This document shows positions 24,569 to 32,959 of a stretch of DNA of 55,209 bases, in pieces. Below the pieces are notes generated by a model. That model saw nothing but the letters and a program-made list of their open reading frames with translations, had not been told where the DNA came from and did no database searches. Origin of the DNA: DASQWC01 sp035640475 (GTDB taxonomy: Bacteria; Actinomycetota; JAICYB01); assembly GCA_035640475.1 (NCBI GenBank), contig DASQWC010000204.1, positions 1-55,209 of the forward strand, in the 5' to 3' direction. The translations under genes were made by a program, and so were the position numbers. Position 1 is the first letter of the stretch. Every line of letters begins with the position of its first letter.

Positions 24569-24590
24569 CTACGTAGCATGCGACAAACCG
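24569..24590 (-). promoter_or_regulatory. Conserved upstream element, copy 1 (GNAT-PucR-NSAR operon)
   Basis: Forward strand CTACGTAGCATGCGACAAAC then CG; 21 of 22 bases are identical to 31910-31931. It includes the palindrome CTACGTAG. It lies 34 nt upstream of the GNAT ATG on the minus strand, and the leader between (with ACCTTCCCA, i.e. TGGGAAGGT on the minus strand) is also similar, with identical spacing. Promoter core or regulator site, possibly for PucR. Confidence 0.75.
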
Positions 24591-24655
24591 GGGTGCGCCG
24601 TTTCGTCCCGGATTCCAAGGACCGCCCGCACGGCGCGCGGTATGAAAGAAAGGCC

Positions 24656-26605
24656 GTGGCCGACCAAAAGCGCAGATCGTTGACCTACGACGATCTCTAC
24701 CGGCTGCGCGAGGTGGCCGACCCTCAGATCTCACCCGACGGCGAGACGGTGGCCTTCGTCGTCGTCGAGGCCGACCGGGACGACGACCGCAACCGATCCT
24801 CGATCTGGACGGTGAGGGTGGGCGGCGGCGACCCGGTCCGGCTGACGTACGGCCGTGCCGACGGCCACCCGCGCTGGTCGCCGGACGGCGCGAACCTCGC
24901 GTTCGTTCGCAGTGAGAACGACGAGCCCGGTCAGGTGTGGCTGCTTCCGGCCGCGGGCGGCGAAGCCCGCAGGCTCACCAATCTCCCCCTGGGCGCGGCC
25001 GGCTTCGTGTGGTCGCCCGACTCGAGCCGCCTCGCCGTGCTCGCACCGGTCGACATCGAAGGCGAGCCCTCCGACGACAAAGAGAAGGAACGCCGGAAGA
25101 CGGCACCGATTGTGATCCGGTCGGCGGCGTACAAAGCCGACGGCATGGGGCTCATCCGAAGCAACCGAATCCATTTGTTTGTCGTCGACGCGCAAGACGG
25201 CACCGCCGAAGAGCTCACGAAGAACGACACCAACGCGGCCACACCTGCGTGGTCGCCCGACGGCAAGCGCATCGCCTTCGCCATCTCCTTCTCCGACGCC
25301 GAGGTCACCTTCCGCACGCACCTCTGTGTCGTCGATGCCGGTGGCGGCGAGCCGGACGACATCGCGCACTGGGACGGCAGCGCCGTTGCTCCCGCGTTCT
25401 CGGCCGACGGCAAGACGATCACTTTCGTCGGTCAGCCCGGCGCCGCACCGATGCACAGCCGTCTGTATGCCGTCCCCAGCGACGGCGGCGTTCCGGCCGA
25501 GCTCGCTCCGGACTTCGATCGCAACGTCATGATCGGGGGCCCGGCCTACCCCGGCGCGTTGCCTCTCGTTCTGGACGATGGACGCATCTTGTTCTGTGCG
25601 CGCGACCGCGGTTGCACGAATGCGTACGTGCTCGAGAACGGAGCGGTGACGAAGATCGCAGGCGATGCAACGAGCGTCGTGGCCGGCCTGCGTGTTGCAG
25701 GAGACCGCATTGCATACGTGGTGTCGTCGCCGACGATTCCCAGTGACGTCTTCGTCGCTTCAACCGACGGTAGCCGCGAGCAGCGACTGACTGCCCTCAA
25801 CGCCGATCTCATCGACGAGCTGGAGCTCCACCCATGCGAAGAGCGAACGTTCACCGCGACCGACGGCCTGGAGATACACGGCTGGGTCATCAAAGGCGAA
25901 GGCCCCGGTCCCCAACCGCTGCTCGTCGACATCCACGGGGGACCGCACAACGCGTGGAGCCCCGCGTTCGATACCGCGCACCTGTACCACGAGACACTCG
26001 CCGCGCAGGGCTGGACGATCCTCCGGCTGAACCCGCGCGGCTCGGACGGCTACGGCGAGGACTTCTACACGGCCGTGCTCGGCAAGTGGGGTGAGATCGA
26101 CGAGCAGGACTTCATCTCGGCCGTCGACACCCTCGTCGACGAAGGCCTCGTCGATCCGAACCGCGTCGCCGTGTGCGGCTACAGCTACGGCGGCCATATG
26201 ACGAACTGGCTCACGGCGAAAACCGACCGGTTCGCGGCGGCGGTGTCCGGGGGATGTCTGTCGAACTACATGAGCTTCTACGGCAACTCCGATCTCGGGT
26301 ACTGGATCGGCGAGTACGAGTTCGGCGCCGAGGCCTACGAGGCTCGCGATCGATTCGCCGAGCTATCGCCGATCAGCTACGTCGAGCACGTCAAGACCCC
26401 GACGCTCATCCTGCACGGGGAGAACGATGACCGCTGTCCCGTCGGCCAGGCCGAAGAGTGGTTCATCTCGCTGCGCCGGCTCGGCACGAAGGTCGAGTTC
26501 GTCCGCTACCCGGGAGCGAGCCACTTGTTCATCCTCAGCGGCCGGCCGACGCACCGGATCGACTACAACCGCCGCATCGCCGAGTGGGTGACCGGCCACT
26601 GCTGA
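24656..26605 (+). CDS. S9-family serine peptidase (acylaminoacyl-/dipeptidyl-peptidase type)
   Basis: The 649-residue protein has an N-terminal beta-propeller with TolB/PD40-type repeats (PRWSPDGANLAFVRSE, PAWSPDGKRIAFA, PAFSADGKTITFV) to about residue 385, then a prolyl-oligopeptidase alpha/beta hydrolase domain. The triad is visible: Ser in GYSYGGHMT, Asp in LHGENDDRCPV, His in GASHLF. No signal peptide, so cytoplasmic. GTG 24656 follows AGAAAGG and begins where homology starts. Its TGATG overlap couples it to the first serine hydrolase, so the two peptide-directed enzymes are one operon. Confidence 0.9.
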   Translation: MADQKRRSLTYDDLYRLREVADPQISPDGETVAFVVVEADRDDDRNRSSIWTVRVGGGDPVRLTYGRADGHPRWSPDGANLAFVRSENDEPGQVWLLPAAGGEARRLTNLPLGAAGFVWSPDSSRLAVLAPVDIEGEPSDDKEKERRKTAPIVIRSAAYKADGMGLIRSNRIHLFVVDAQDGTAEELTKNDTNAATPAWSPDGKRIAFAISFSDAEVTFRTHLCVVDAGGGEPDDIAHWDGSAVAPAFSADGKTITFVGQPGAAPMHSRLYAVPSDGGVPAELAPDFDRNVMIGGPAYPGALPLVLDDGRILFCARDRGCTNAYVLENGAVTKIAGDATSVVAGLRVAGDRIAYVVSSPTIPSDVFVASTDGSREQRLTALNADLIDELELHPCEERTFTATDGLEIHGWVIKGEGPGPQPLLVDIHGGPHNAWSPAFDTAHLYHETLAAQGWTILRLNPRGSDGYGEDFYTAVLGKWGEIDEQDFISAVDTLVDEGLVDPNRVAVCGYSYGGHMTNWLTAKTDRFAAAVSGGCLSNYMSFYGNSDLGYWIGEYEFGAEAYEARDRFAELSPISYVEHVKTPTLILHGENDDRCPVGQAEEWFISLRRLGTKVEFVRYPGASHLFILSGRPTHRIDYNRRIAEWVTGHC

Positions 26606-27963
26606 TGAACCTCCAGTCGCGGCTGACGGAGCTCTGCAAACAACAGCAGGTGCCGGGCGCCGCGTTGGGCGTGTTGCACGACGGCGATGTCACGGCCGTG
26701 GCAACCGGCGTGATCAACCTGAACACGGGGGTCGAGACCACACCCGACACGCTCTTCCAGATCGGGTCGATCACGAAGCCCTGGACGGCGACCGTCGTCA
26801 TGCAGCTCGTCGAAGAAGGGCTTGTGTCGCTCGACGAACCGGTGCGCACCTATCTGCCCGGGTTCAAGGTTGCCGACCCCGACGTCAGCGAGCGCGTCAC
26901 GCTGCGCCACCTTCTCTCGCACACGAGCGGGATCGACGGAGATCACTTCGAGGACACCGGGCGCGGGGACGACTGCCTCGAGCGCTATGTCGACAGCTGC
27001 GCCACGCTCGTCCAGCTCCACCCGCTGGGCGCGACGATGTCGTACTGCAACACCGGGTTCTCCGTCGCGGGGCGCATCATCGAAGTCATCACCGGCAAGC
27101 TCTGGGACGACGTGATGCGCGAGCGTCTCTTCGCACCGCTCGGTCTGACTCACACGTGCACGCTTCCCGAGGAAGCGCTCCTGTTTCGCACGGCGGCCGG
27201 ACACATCAAGTACAAGCCCGACGAGCCGTTCCGGCTCACACCTGTCTGGCGGCTGCCGCGGGCGACGGGACCCATGGGGGCGGTCAACGCGAGCGTCGCC
27301 GACGCACTCACGTTCGCAAAGCTTCACATGGACGGCGGCACGACGCCGGACGGGAAGCAGCTCTTGTCGGCGCAGAGCGTCGTGCAGATGCAGACGCCCC
27401 AGATCGCGATCCCGAACCCGCACGGCCTCGGGAACCACTGGGGCGTCGGCTGGATCCTCTTCGACTGGGATGACCACAGGCTGTACGGGCACGACGGCAA
27501 TTCGATCGGGCAGCACGCCAGGCTGAAAGTTGCTCCGGATGCGAACTTGGCCGTCGTGCTGTTGACGAACGGCGGATACACGGACAACGTCGAGCGCGCC
27601 CTGTTCACGGAGATCTTCGAGGAGCTCGCCGGGATCACCATTCCGATACCACCCCAGCCTCCGTCGATGCCGCCCGCGCTCGACCTTTCGAAGTACGCGG
27701 GAGTCTTTGAACGGCTGTCTGTTCGGATCGAGCTCGCGCCGCAGGACGGTCGACTCGTCGGCACGGCGGAAACCACGGGCTCGCTCGCCGAGATCGAACC
27801 GGACCCGGTGCAAAAGATCACGCTCACACCCGTCGACCAAGCGACGTTCATCGTGCAGGCCGAAGGCGATCCGACCACCGAACACGTCGCGTTCTACGAC
27901 TTCGTCGACGGCGTCCCGCAGTACCTGCACAGCCACTCGCGCGCATATCCAAGAGTTCAGTAG
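26605..27963 (+). CDS. SxxK serine hydrolase (class C beta-lactamase/D-aminopeptidase family), copy 1
   Basis: The 452-residue PF00144-type protein has Ser55-x-x-Lys58 (IGSITK), Tyr147-x-Asn149 (SYCNTGF) and a third HDG motif (LYGHDGNSIG). The catalytic domain ends near 340; a beta-rich C-terminal domain of about 100 residues (LDLSKYAGVFERL...) follows, as in D-aminopeptidase and esterase relatives. There is no signal peptide, so cell-wall penicillin-binding or a secreted lactamase is unlikely. It shares TPDTLFQIGS and HTSGIDGDHF...GRGDDCLERYVDS with the copy at 30527-31876. Substrate is inferred to be peptide or amide. Confidence 0.85.
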   Translation: MNLQSRLTELCKQQQVPGAALGVLHDGDVTAVATGVINLNTGVETTPDTLFQIGSITKPWTATVVMQLVEEGLVSLDEPVRTYLPGFKVADPDVSERVTLRHLLSHTSGIDGDHFEDTGRGDDCLERYVDSCATLVQLHPLGATMSYCNTGFSVAGRIIEVITGKLWDDVMRERLFAPLGLTHTCTLPEEALLFRTAAGHIKYKPDEPFRLTPVWRLPRATGPMGAVNASVADALTFAKLHMDGGTTPDGKQLLSAQSVVQMQTPQIAIPNPHGLGNHWGVGWILFDWDDHRLYGHDGNSIGQHARLKVAPDANLAVVLLTNGGYTDNVERALFTEIFEELAGITIPIPPQPPSMPPALDLSKYAGVFERLSVRIELAPQDGRLVGTAETTGSLAEIEPDPVQKITLTPVDQATFIVQAEGDPTTEHVAFYDFVDGVPQYLHSHSRAYPRVQ

Positions 27964-27972
27964 GAGAGGTCA

Positions 27973-29412
27973 ATGGATCAGAAGAAGCTGCAGTCCAAGC
28001 TCGACGAGCTCGGCGAACACTTCGGGACGCCCGGCGTGGCCGCCGGAGTACTCCTCGAGGGCAAGGAGATCTACGCCTACTACGGCGTCACCAGCATCGA
28101 GAATCCGCTGCCCGTCGACGAGAACACGCTCTTCCAGAGCGGCTCCACCGGCAAGACGTTTACCGCGACTGCGCTTATGCGTCTCGTCGAGCAGGGGCTC
28201 GTGGAGCTCGACGAGAAGGTGCGCACCTACGTCCCGGAGTTCAAGCTGAAGGACGAAGACGTTGCCCAAAACGTCACAGTGATGCACCTCCTCAACCACA
28301 CGGCCGGGTGGTCCGGGGAGCTCTACGACGACACCGGCAACGGGGACGACGCCCTCGAGCGCTACGTCGCCCTGATGGAGGGCCTACCGCAGGACTTCCC
28401 GCTCGGGCTGACGGCGTCGTACAACAACGCGTCCTTCTCGTTGGTCGGACGGATCATCGAGAAGATCACCGGCAAGACATACGAAGACGCGATGAAGGAG
28501 CTCATCTTCGATCCGCTCGGGCAGGACCATTCGTTCTTTCACGCCGGCGACGTCATGACGCACCGCTTTGCCGTCGGTCACCGGAAAGACGACGACCGCA
28601 CGATCGTGACCCGTCCGTACCGCGACTCTCGCGGTATGAACCCGGCCGGCGGCATCTCACAGAACGCGCGCGACCTCATCACGTGGGCCCGCTTCCATCT
28701 CGGTGACGGACGGAGCGCCGGCGGCGATCGCGTCATGAAGCAAGAGACGATCGACCTGATGAAGCAGCCGACGGTGTCCATCAAGGGCAGCGGCCTTGCC
28801 GATCACGTCGGCATCTGCTGGATGCTCCACGACTATCAAGGTGTTCGTGTCGTCGGTCACGGCGGGAACACCCAGGGCCACAGCTCGGCCTTCACCACCG
28901 TGCCCGAGCGCGACTTCGCCGTGACGGTGCTCACGAACTGCTCGACGACGGGCGGATCACTGAAGCTCGAGCTTCGACGCTGGGCGCTGGAGCAGCTGGG
29001 CGTTGTCGAGGAGCCAGATCCGGAACCGGTCTCGCTCGATGACGCCAAGCTCGCCGACTACGTCGGAGCTTTCGAGACCCACGCCACGCGGCTCGAGTCG
29101 AGCGTGAAAGACGGCGGGCTGGGCGTCGAGATCACCGTGAAGCCTGAGTCCGTGCGGGCCTTGTTTCCGGATGGAAAGGTTCCGGAGCAACCTCCGGTCA
29201 CGGTGCGCTTTCTCCCCGGTGAAGGCGACCGCTTCGTCTACCTGTTCCCGGAGAAATACGAGGTGCCTCCACAGTCGGGATACTTCGTGCGCGACGAGAG
29301 CGGGGATGTTGTCGGCATCCACCTCGGGGGCCGGCTCGCGATGCGCGTTCCGGCCCGCAGGGGGTCCGGGGGGCGCGGCGCCCCCGGTCAAAAGGTGCCC
29401 GCCGCGAGGTGA
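27973..29412 (+). CDS. SxxK serine hydrolase, copy 2, with a repeat-encoded C-terminus
   Basis: The 479-residue paralogue has Ser58-x-x-Lys61 (SGSTGK), Tyr150-Asn-Asn152 (SYNNASF) and HGGNTQG as third motif; the GNGDDALERYVA segment aligns with the other copies. A C-terminal beta domain occupies about 360-460. The last ~18 residues (RRGSGGRGAPGQKVPAAR) are encoded by a 32-bp GC-rich repeat at 29360-29391 and do not look like the fold. It follows copy 1 by 9 nt and overlaps the dipeptidase start (GTGA). No export signal; cytoplasmic peptide or ester hydrolysis is likely. Confidence 0.84.
   Translation: MDQKKLQSKLDELGEHFGTPGVAAGVLLEGKEIYAYYGVTSIENPLPVDENTLFQSGSTGKTFTATALMRLVEQGLVELDEKVRTYVPEFKLKDEDVAQNVTVMHLLNHTAGWSGELYDDTGNGDDALERYVALMEGLPQDFPLGLTASYNNASFSLVGRIIEKITGKTYEDAMKELIFDPLGQDHSFFHAGDVMTHRFAVGHRKDDDRTIVTRPYRDSRGMNPAGGISQNARDLITWARFHLGDGRSAGGDRVMKQETIDLMKQPTVSIKGSGLADHVGICWMLHDYQGVRVVGHGGNTQGHSSAFTTVPERDFAVTVLTNCSTTGGSLKLELRRWALEQLGVVEEPDPEPVSLDDAKLADYVGAFETHATRLESSVKDGGLGVEITVKPESVRALFPDGKVPEQPPVTVRFLPGEGDRFVYLFPEKYEVPPQSGYFVRDESGDVVGIHLGGRLAMRVPARRGSGGRGAPGQKVPAAR
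29360..29391 (+). repeat. GC-rich 32-bp dispersed repeat, copy A
   Basis: The sequence begins GGGGGTCCGGGGGGCGCGGC and ends GCCCCCGGTCAA. It contains the self-complementary GGGGGCGC/GCGCCCCC core and is 31/32 identical to the reverse complement of 35258-35289. It lies inside the 3' end of the serine hydrolase gene. Confidence 0.85.
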
Positions 29413-30530
29413 GTCCCGAGCGGTACGAACAGCTCCACCGCGAATCGTTAGTCGTCGACACGATGGGCCCGCCCGGGCCGAGCCTGCATACGCCGAACAT
29501 GCTCGCTCGACTCGACGAGCTCGTCGCCGAGGGAGCCGAGCCCGCGCTCGCCATCGACGAGATGGAGCACATGGCCGACGAGGCGCTGCTCGCCGGTGAG
29601 CTCGACGGGTTCTGGGACGGCTGGGAGCGCTCGGGCGTCGACGTCTCGAGCGTGACGCTGGGCGCGTTCGGCCCGCAGCCGTTCACCTACGAAAACGCGG
29701 TGCGCGACATCGAGCGCTGGCAGCGCAAGTTCGACGAGCTCGACGGGTTCGTCCACGTCACGTCGGGAGCCGATGCCGAGCGCGCGCACGCCGACGGCAA
29801 GCACGGAATCATCCTGAACTTCCAGAACACCGACCACTTCGACGACGACTTCGCGAAGCTCGGTGAGTTCCACGAGCTCGGGATCAGGATCATCCAGCTC
29901 ACCTACAACGGACACAACCTCGTCGGCGACGGCTGCACGCAAACGGATCCCAAGGGCTTGTCGTCATTCGGTCGTGAGGTCGTCGCGCGGATGAACGAGC
30001 TCGGCATCCTCATTGACGTCTCGCACTGCTCGGAGCCGACCTCGCTCGACGCCGTCGAGGCGTCCGAAAAACCGATCGCGATCACACACGGCTTCTCGAA
30101 GGCGCTGAACCCGCACGACCGGGGAGCATCCGACGACTTGATTCGCGCGATCGGTGACCACGGCGGCTACGTCGGCATCGTGCTCGTCCCGTTCTTCCTG
30201 ACGACGGAGCCTGGGGTCACGCTCGACCACTTCGTGCGCCACGTCGATCACGTGGGGGCGCTCGTCGGGCTCGACCACGTCGGCGTCGGGACGGACTGGG
30301 CGCCGCCGGTCCCAGCACAGCTCCAAGCACTGCTCACCGAGGAGGTGCGCCGCATCGGCTTCCGGCCCGAACACCGCGTCGATTGGGGAGCAACGATCGA
30401 TGAGCTTCCCGACTGGACCGACTGGCCGAATATCACGCGTGCGCTCGTGGGCTGCGGTCTCTCGGACGACGAGGTGCGCGGGATACTCGGCGGGAACTTC
30501 CTCAGAGTCTTTCGCGAAGCCGTCGGCTAA
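29409..30530 (+). CDS. M19 (membrane dipeptidase-like) protein with altered metal site
   Basis: The 373-residue product has the M19 fold: LIDVSHCSEPT with His206, PIAITHGFSKAL with His227, a late GVGTDWAPP and the C-terminal GILGGNFLRVF. However, the first HxD motif is missing (SLVVDTMGPPG keeps only Asp17), and the bridging Glu is replaced by Gln139 in LNFQNTDHF. It belongs to a branch of the family with FQN in place of the E-containing motif, which may bind one metal or act differently. No signal peptide despite the family name. It is third in the serine-hydrolase operon and ends in a 4-nt convergent overlap with copy 3. Confidence 0.8.
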   Translation: MSPERYEQLHRESLVVDTMGPPGPSLHTPNMLARLDELVAEGAEPALAIDEMEHMADEALLAGELDGFWDGWERSGVDVSSVTLGAFGPQPFTYENAVRDIERWQRKFDELDGFVHVTSGADAERAHADGKHGIILNFQNTDHFDDDFAKLGEFHELGIRIIQLTYNGHNLVGDGCTQTDPKGLSSFGREVVARMNELGILIDVSHCSEPTSLDAVEASEKPIAITHGFSKALNPHDRGASDDLIRAIGDHGGYVGIVLVPFFLTTEPGVTLDHFVRHVDHVGALVGLDHVGVGTDWAPPVPAQLQALLTEEVRRIGFRPEHRVDWGATIDELPDWTDWPNITRALVGCGLSDDEVRGILGGNFLRVFREAVG

Positions 30531-31876
30531 ACGACGCGCCGCAACACGCGGCCGAGGAACATGTAGCGGGGCCGTCCGTCGTCGCCGAACTCGAGGAACG
30601 TCGTCTTTCCTTGCACCTCGCCCTTTTCGTCGATGACGAGAAAGTCTGACGCGTCGACCGGCCGCGCGATCATCGTCTCGTTGTCCTCGACCTGTCCCGG
30701 GATGATCGACACGTCCTCCGTGATCTTCAAGTGTCGTTCGACGGGCTCGACGTCGATCCGGACGCCGTAACGCTCGTATCTGCCCGCGTAGACGGTGAGG
30801 TCGATCTCGGGGTCGTCTTCGGGAAGGCGCGGATCCTCCGGCGCCTCGACGCCCAGCTCGCGGAACAGCTCCTTGCACAAATCGTCGATCAACTGTCCGG
30901 ACGCCCTGGAGTTCGTGAGCGCGGACACGGCGAAGCGGTGCTCGGGGATCACGTAGACAAAGGCGAGCTGGCCGAGCGTTCCGCCGCTGTGCCACAGGAT
31001 CTTCGTCCCCGACCAGTTGTGCAGCACCCAGCCGAGGCCCATGGACGTGTCGACCTCACCGGGGAACAGCACCTGCTCTTCCTGCATCGCCTTGACCGAC
31101 GACGGCGAAAGGATCTGCGCACCGTTGTCGGCGCGGCCCTCGTCCAAGTGCAGCTTGGCGAAGCGGATCAGATCGCGCGCGCTCGCACAGAGTGTCGCGC
31201 CGGCAGGCGATGACGATCGCGGCAGCAACCACGGAGCGACGGGCTGCTGGCGTCCGCGCGGCGTCTTCGCTTCATGGCCGACGGCGGCGCGGAAGAAGAT
31301 CGCATCTTCGGGCAACGACGCGTGCTCCTTCAGGCCGGCCGGGCCGAGGAGCTTGTCGCGCAGGGCGTCGTCCCAACTCATTTCGGTGATCTTTTCGATC
31401 AGCCGCCCGGCCAGCACATAGCCCGCGTTCGAGTACGACCACATGGCGCCGGGCGGAAAGATCGTTCCGATCTCGCCCAGCGACGCCACGTACCGCTCGA
31501 CGCAATCGTCGCCACGTCCGAAGTCGGCGAAGTAGTCGCCTTGGATACCCGATGTGTGGCTGAGCAGCTGCCGCACAGTGATCGTCGCCTCGGCTTGCTC
31601 GTCGCCGAGCTCAAGCTCGGGCACGTAGGTGCGCACCGGTGCATCGAGATCGACCGCATCCTCGTCGACCAGGAGCATGACGAGCGTTGCCGTGTACACC
31701 TTCGCGATCGAGCCGATCTGAAACAGGGAGTCCGGCGTCGTGCGGACGCGCGTGGCGCGGTTGACGACACCGGCGACGGCCTCCTCGACGTGGTCGTCCC
31801 GGAGCAGAGCTACGGAGACGCCCGGCACCCTGTGCCTACGCGCCAGCTCCCTGACGCGATCTTGCAGCCCGGTCAT
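30527..31876 (-). CDS. SxxK serine hydrolase, copy 3
   Basis: The 449-residue PF00144-type protein has Ser56-x-x-Lys59 (IGSIAK), Tyr148-x-Asn150 (WSYSNAG) and HSGG as third motif, plus HTSGIQGDYF...GRGDDCVERYVAS shared with copy 1. A C-terminal beta-rich domain starts near 345. ATG at 31876 is 8 nt after GGGAAGG. It is transcribed alone on the minus strand but from a promoter/leader almost identical to that of the GNAT-PucR-NSAR operon, suggesting co-regulation. Substrate likely a D-residue-containing peptide or amide, which is inference. Confidence 0.85.
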   Translation of the reverse strand: MTGLQDRVRELARRHRVPGVSVALLRDDHVEEAVAGVVNRATRVRTTPDSLFQIGSIAKVYTATLVMLLVDEDAVDLDAPVRTYVPELELGDEQAEATITVRQLLSHTSGIQGDYFADFGRGDDCVERYVASLGEIGTIFPPGAMWSYSNAGYVLAGRLIEKITEMSWDDALRDKLLGPAGLKEHASLPEDAIFFRAAVGHEAKTPRGRQQPVAPWLLPRSSSPAGATLCASARDLIRFAKLHLDEGRADNGAQILSPSSVKAMQEEQVLFPGEVDTSMGLGWVLHNWSGTKILWHSGGTLGQLAFVYVIPEHRFAVSALTNSRASGQLIDDLCKELFRELGVEAPEDPRLPEDDPEIDLTVYAGRYERYGVRIDVEPVERHLKITEDVSIIPGQVEDNETMIARPVDASDFLVIDEKGEVQGKTTFLEFGDDGRPRYMFLGRVLRRVV

Positions 31877-31909
31877 CTCATCGACCTTCCCATTCGGCCT
31901 CAGGCCGTC

Positions 31910-31931
31910 CTACGTAGCATCCGACAAACCG
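31910..31931 (-). promoter_or_regulatory. Conserved upstream element, copy 2 (serine hydrolase copy 3)
   Basis: Forward strand CTACGTAGCATCCGACAAAC then CG, differing at one base from copy 1 at 24569-24590. It lies 33 nt upstream of the hydrolase ATG on the minus strand, and the ACCTTCCCA Shine-Dalgarno block downstream is at the same distance as in copy 1. The rest of the 31877-32046 gap holds GATAAT at 31995-32000, a possible -10 for the forward gene. Confidence 0.75.
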
Positions 31932-32046
31932 AAGGCCGGACGTTGGTGCTCCAGACCAAAGACGGTCCCACGGCCACGGCCGAGACTGGTCGGAGATAAT
32001 GGGTCCAACGTTTCACGCCCCGCTCCGGGAAGCAGCCGGCTGAACG

Positions 32047-32928
32047 ATGCGAAAGCACGTTGTCGTCGCAGGTCTGTCGCTCCTGCTGATGTTCTCGAAC
32101 GTTCACATCGCTGCGGCGGAGTCCGTAACGCTGGGCGCCGAGACACAGGGCTGGTACAACACGCTCGGCCCGTGCCCGGCCGTCGGGGGATGTCCGACCG
32201 GCACGACGACGAGCCGCTATCCCTCCGGCACGCTTCACGTCGGCGTGACCCTCGGCCAAGAGGACTCGCGAACGTATCTGAGCTTCGACATCGATTCGTT
32301 GCCGGCGTCGCCGTCCGCGGGAACGCTCACGCTACCGATCGCCGGCGCCGACGCCGGAACGCAGAACGCATCGGCCGCGCAACTCTCCGCGTGTCTGGCT
32401 ACCGAGCCCGCGGCCGAGGTCGAGGGGTCGGACAGAACGCCGCCGGCCATGGATTGCTCGACGAACACAACGGCTTCACGGGCGGGCTCCGCCTTCACAG
32501 TCGACCTGGCTCCGTTCCTGGCGAGATGGAAATCGGAGAACTACGGTCTGGCGATCATCGCGAGCGAAGAGGCGAGAACGCCGGGGACGAGCTGGCACGT
32601 CGCCTTCGAGGGCAAGTCGATCGCTGCGCGGTTCATTTACGAAATCTCGGCAGCCGAGGAAGTACCCGCTGCCCCGATCGCGGAAGAGTCCTCGAACGTC
32701 GTCCCCTTCATCGGCGAGCCGGCCGGCCCAGACCTCGTGTCGCCGCCGCTGCCGTCCGACCGTGACGTCGTGTCGGTTGCGCCGCTTGCACAGACCACGC
32801 AACCGGATGAGGGTCCCGGCACGTTCGCCTACCCGGCCATCTTCTGGGTGCCCCTCGGCATCCTCGTCGTCGCCGGCTATCTGGCCTACGGCCTGACGCG
32901 GCGCATCCCGCACGAACTACAAACGTGA
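32047..32928 (+). CDS. Secreted, C-terminally membrane-anchored protein, DNRLRE-like
   Basis: The 293-residue product has a Sec signal peptide (about 1-24, ending AAA), a beta-rich extracytoplasmic domain (SVTLGAETQGWYN..., GVTLGQEDSRTYLSFDIDSLP...AGTLTLPI) resembling DNRLRE-type surface domains, a Pro/Ser/acid-rich linker (about 200-260) and a C-terminal TM helix (about 263-283) with a short basic tail. Four Cys occur in the domain. It precedes the binding lipoprotein gene by 31 nt and is probably in the same operon. I do not recognise a specific function. Confidence 0.7.
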   Translation: MRKHVVVAGLSLLLMFSNVHIAAAESVTLGAETQGWYNTLGPCPAVGGCPTGTTTSRYPSGTLHVGVTLGQEDSRTYLSFDIDSLPASPSAGTLTLPIAGADAGTQNASAAQLSACLATEPAAEVEGSDRTPPAMDCSTNTTASRAGSAFTVDLAPFLARWKSENYGLAIIASEEARTPGTSWHVAFEGKSIAARFIYEISAAEEVPAAPIAEESSNVVPFIGEPAGPDLVSPPLPSDRDVVSVAPLAQTTQPDEGPGTFAYPAIFWVPLGILVVAGYLAYGLTRRIPHELQT

Positions 32929-32959
32929 TGACCGGCGTTGTGAAGGGGAGGAGACGATC

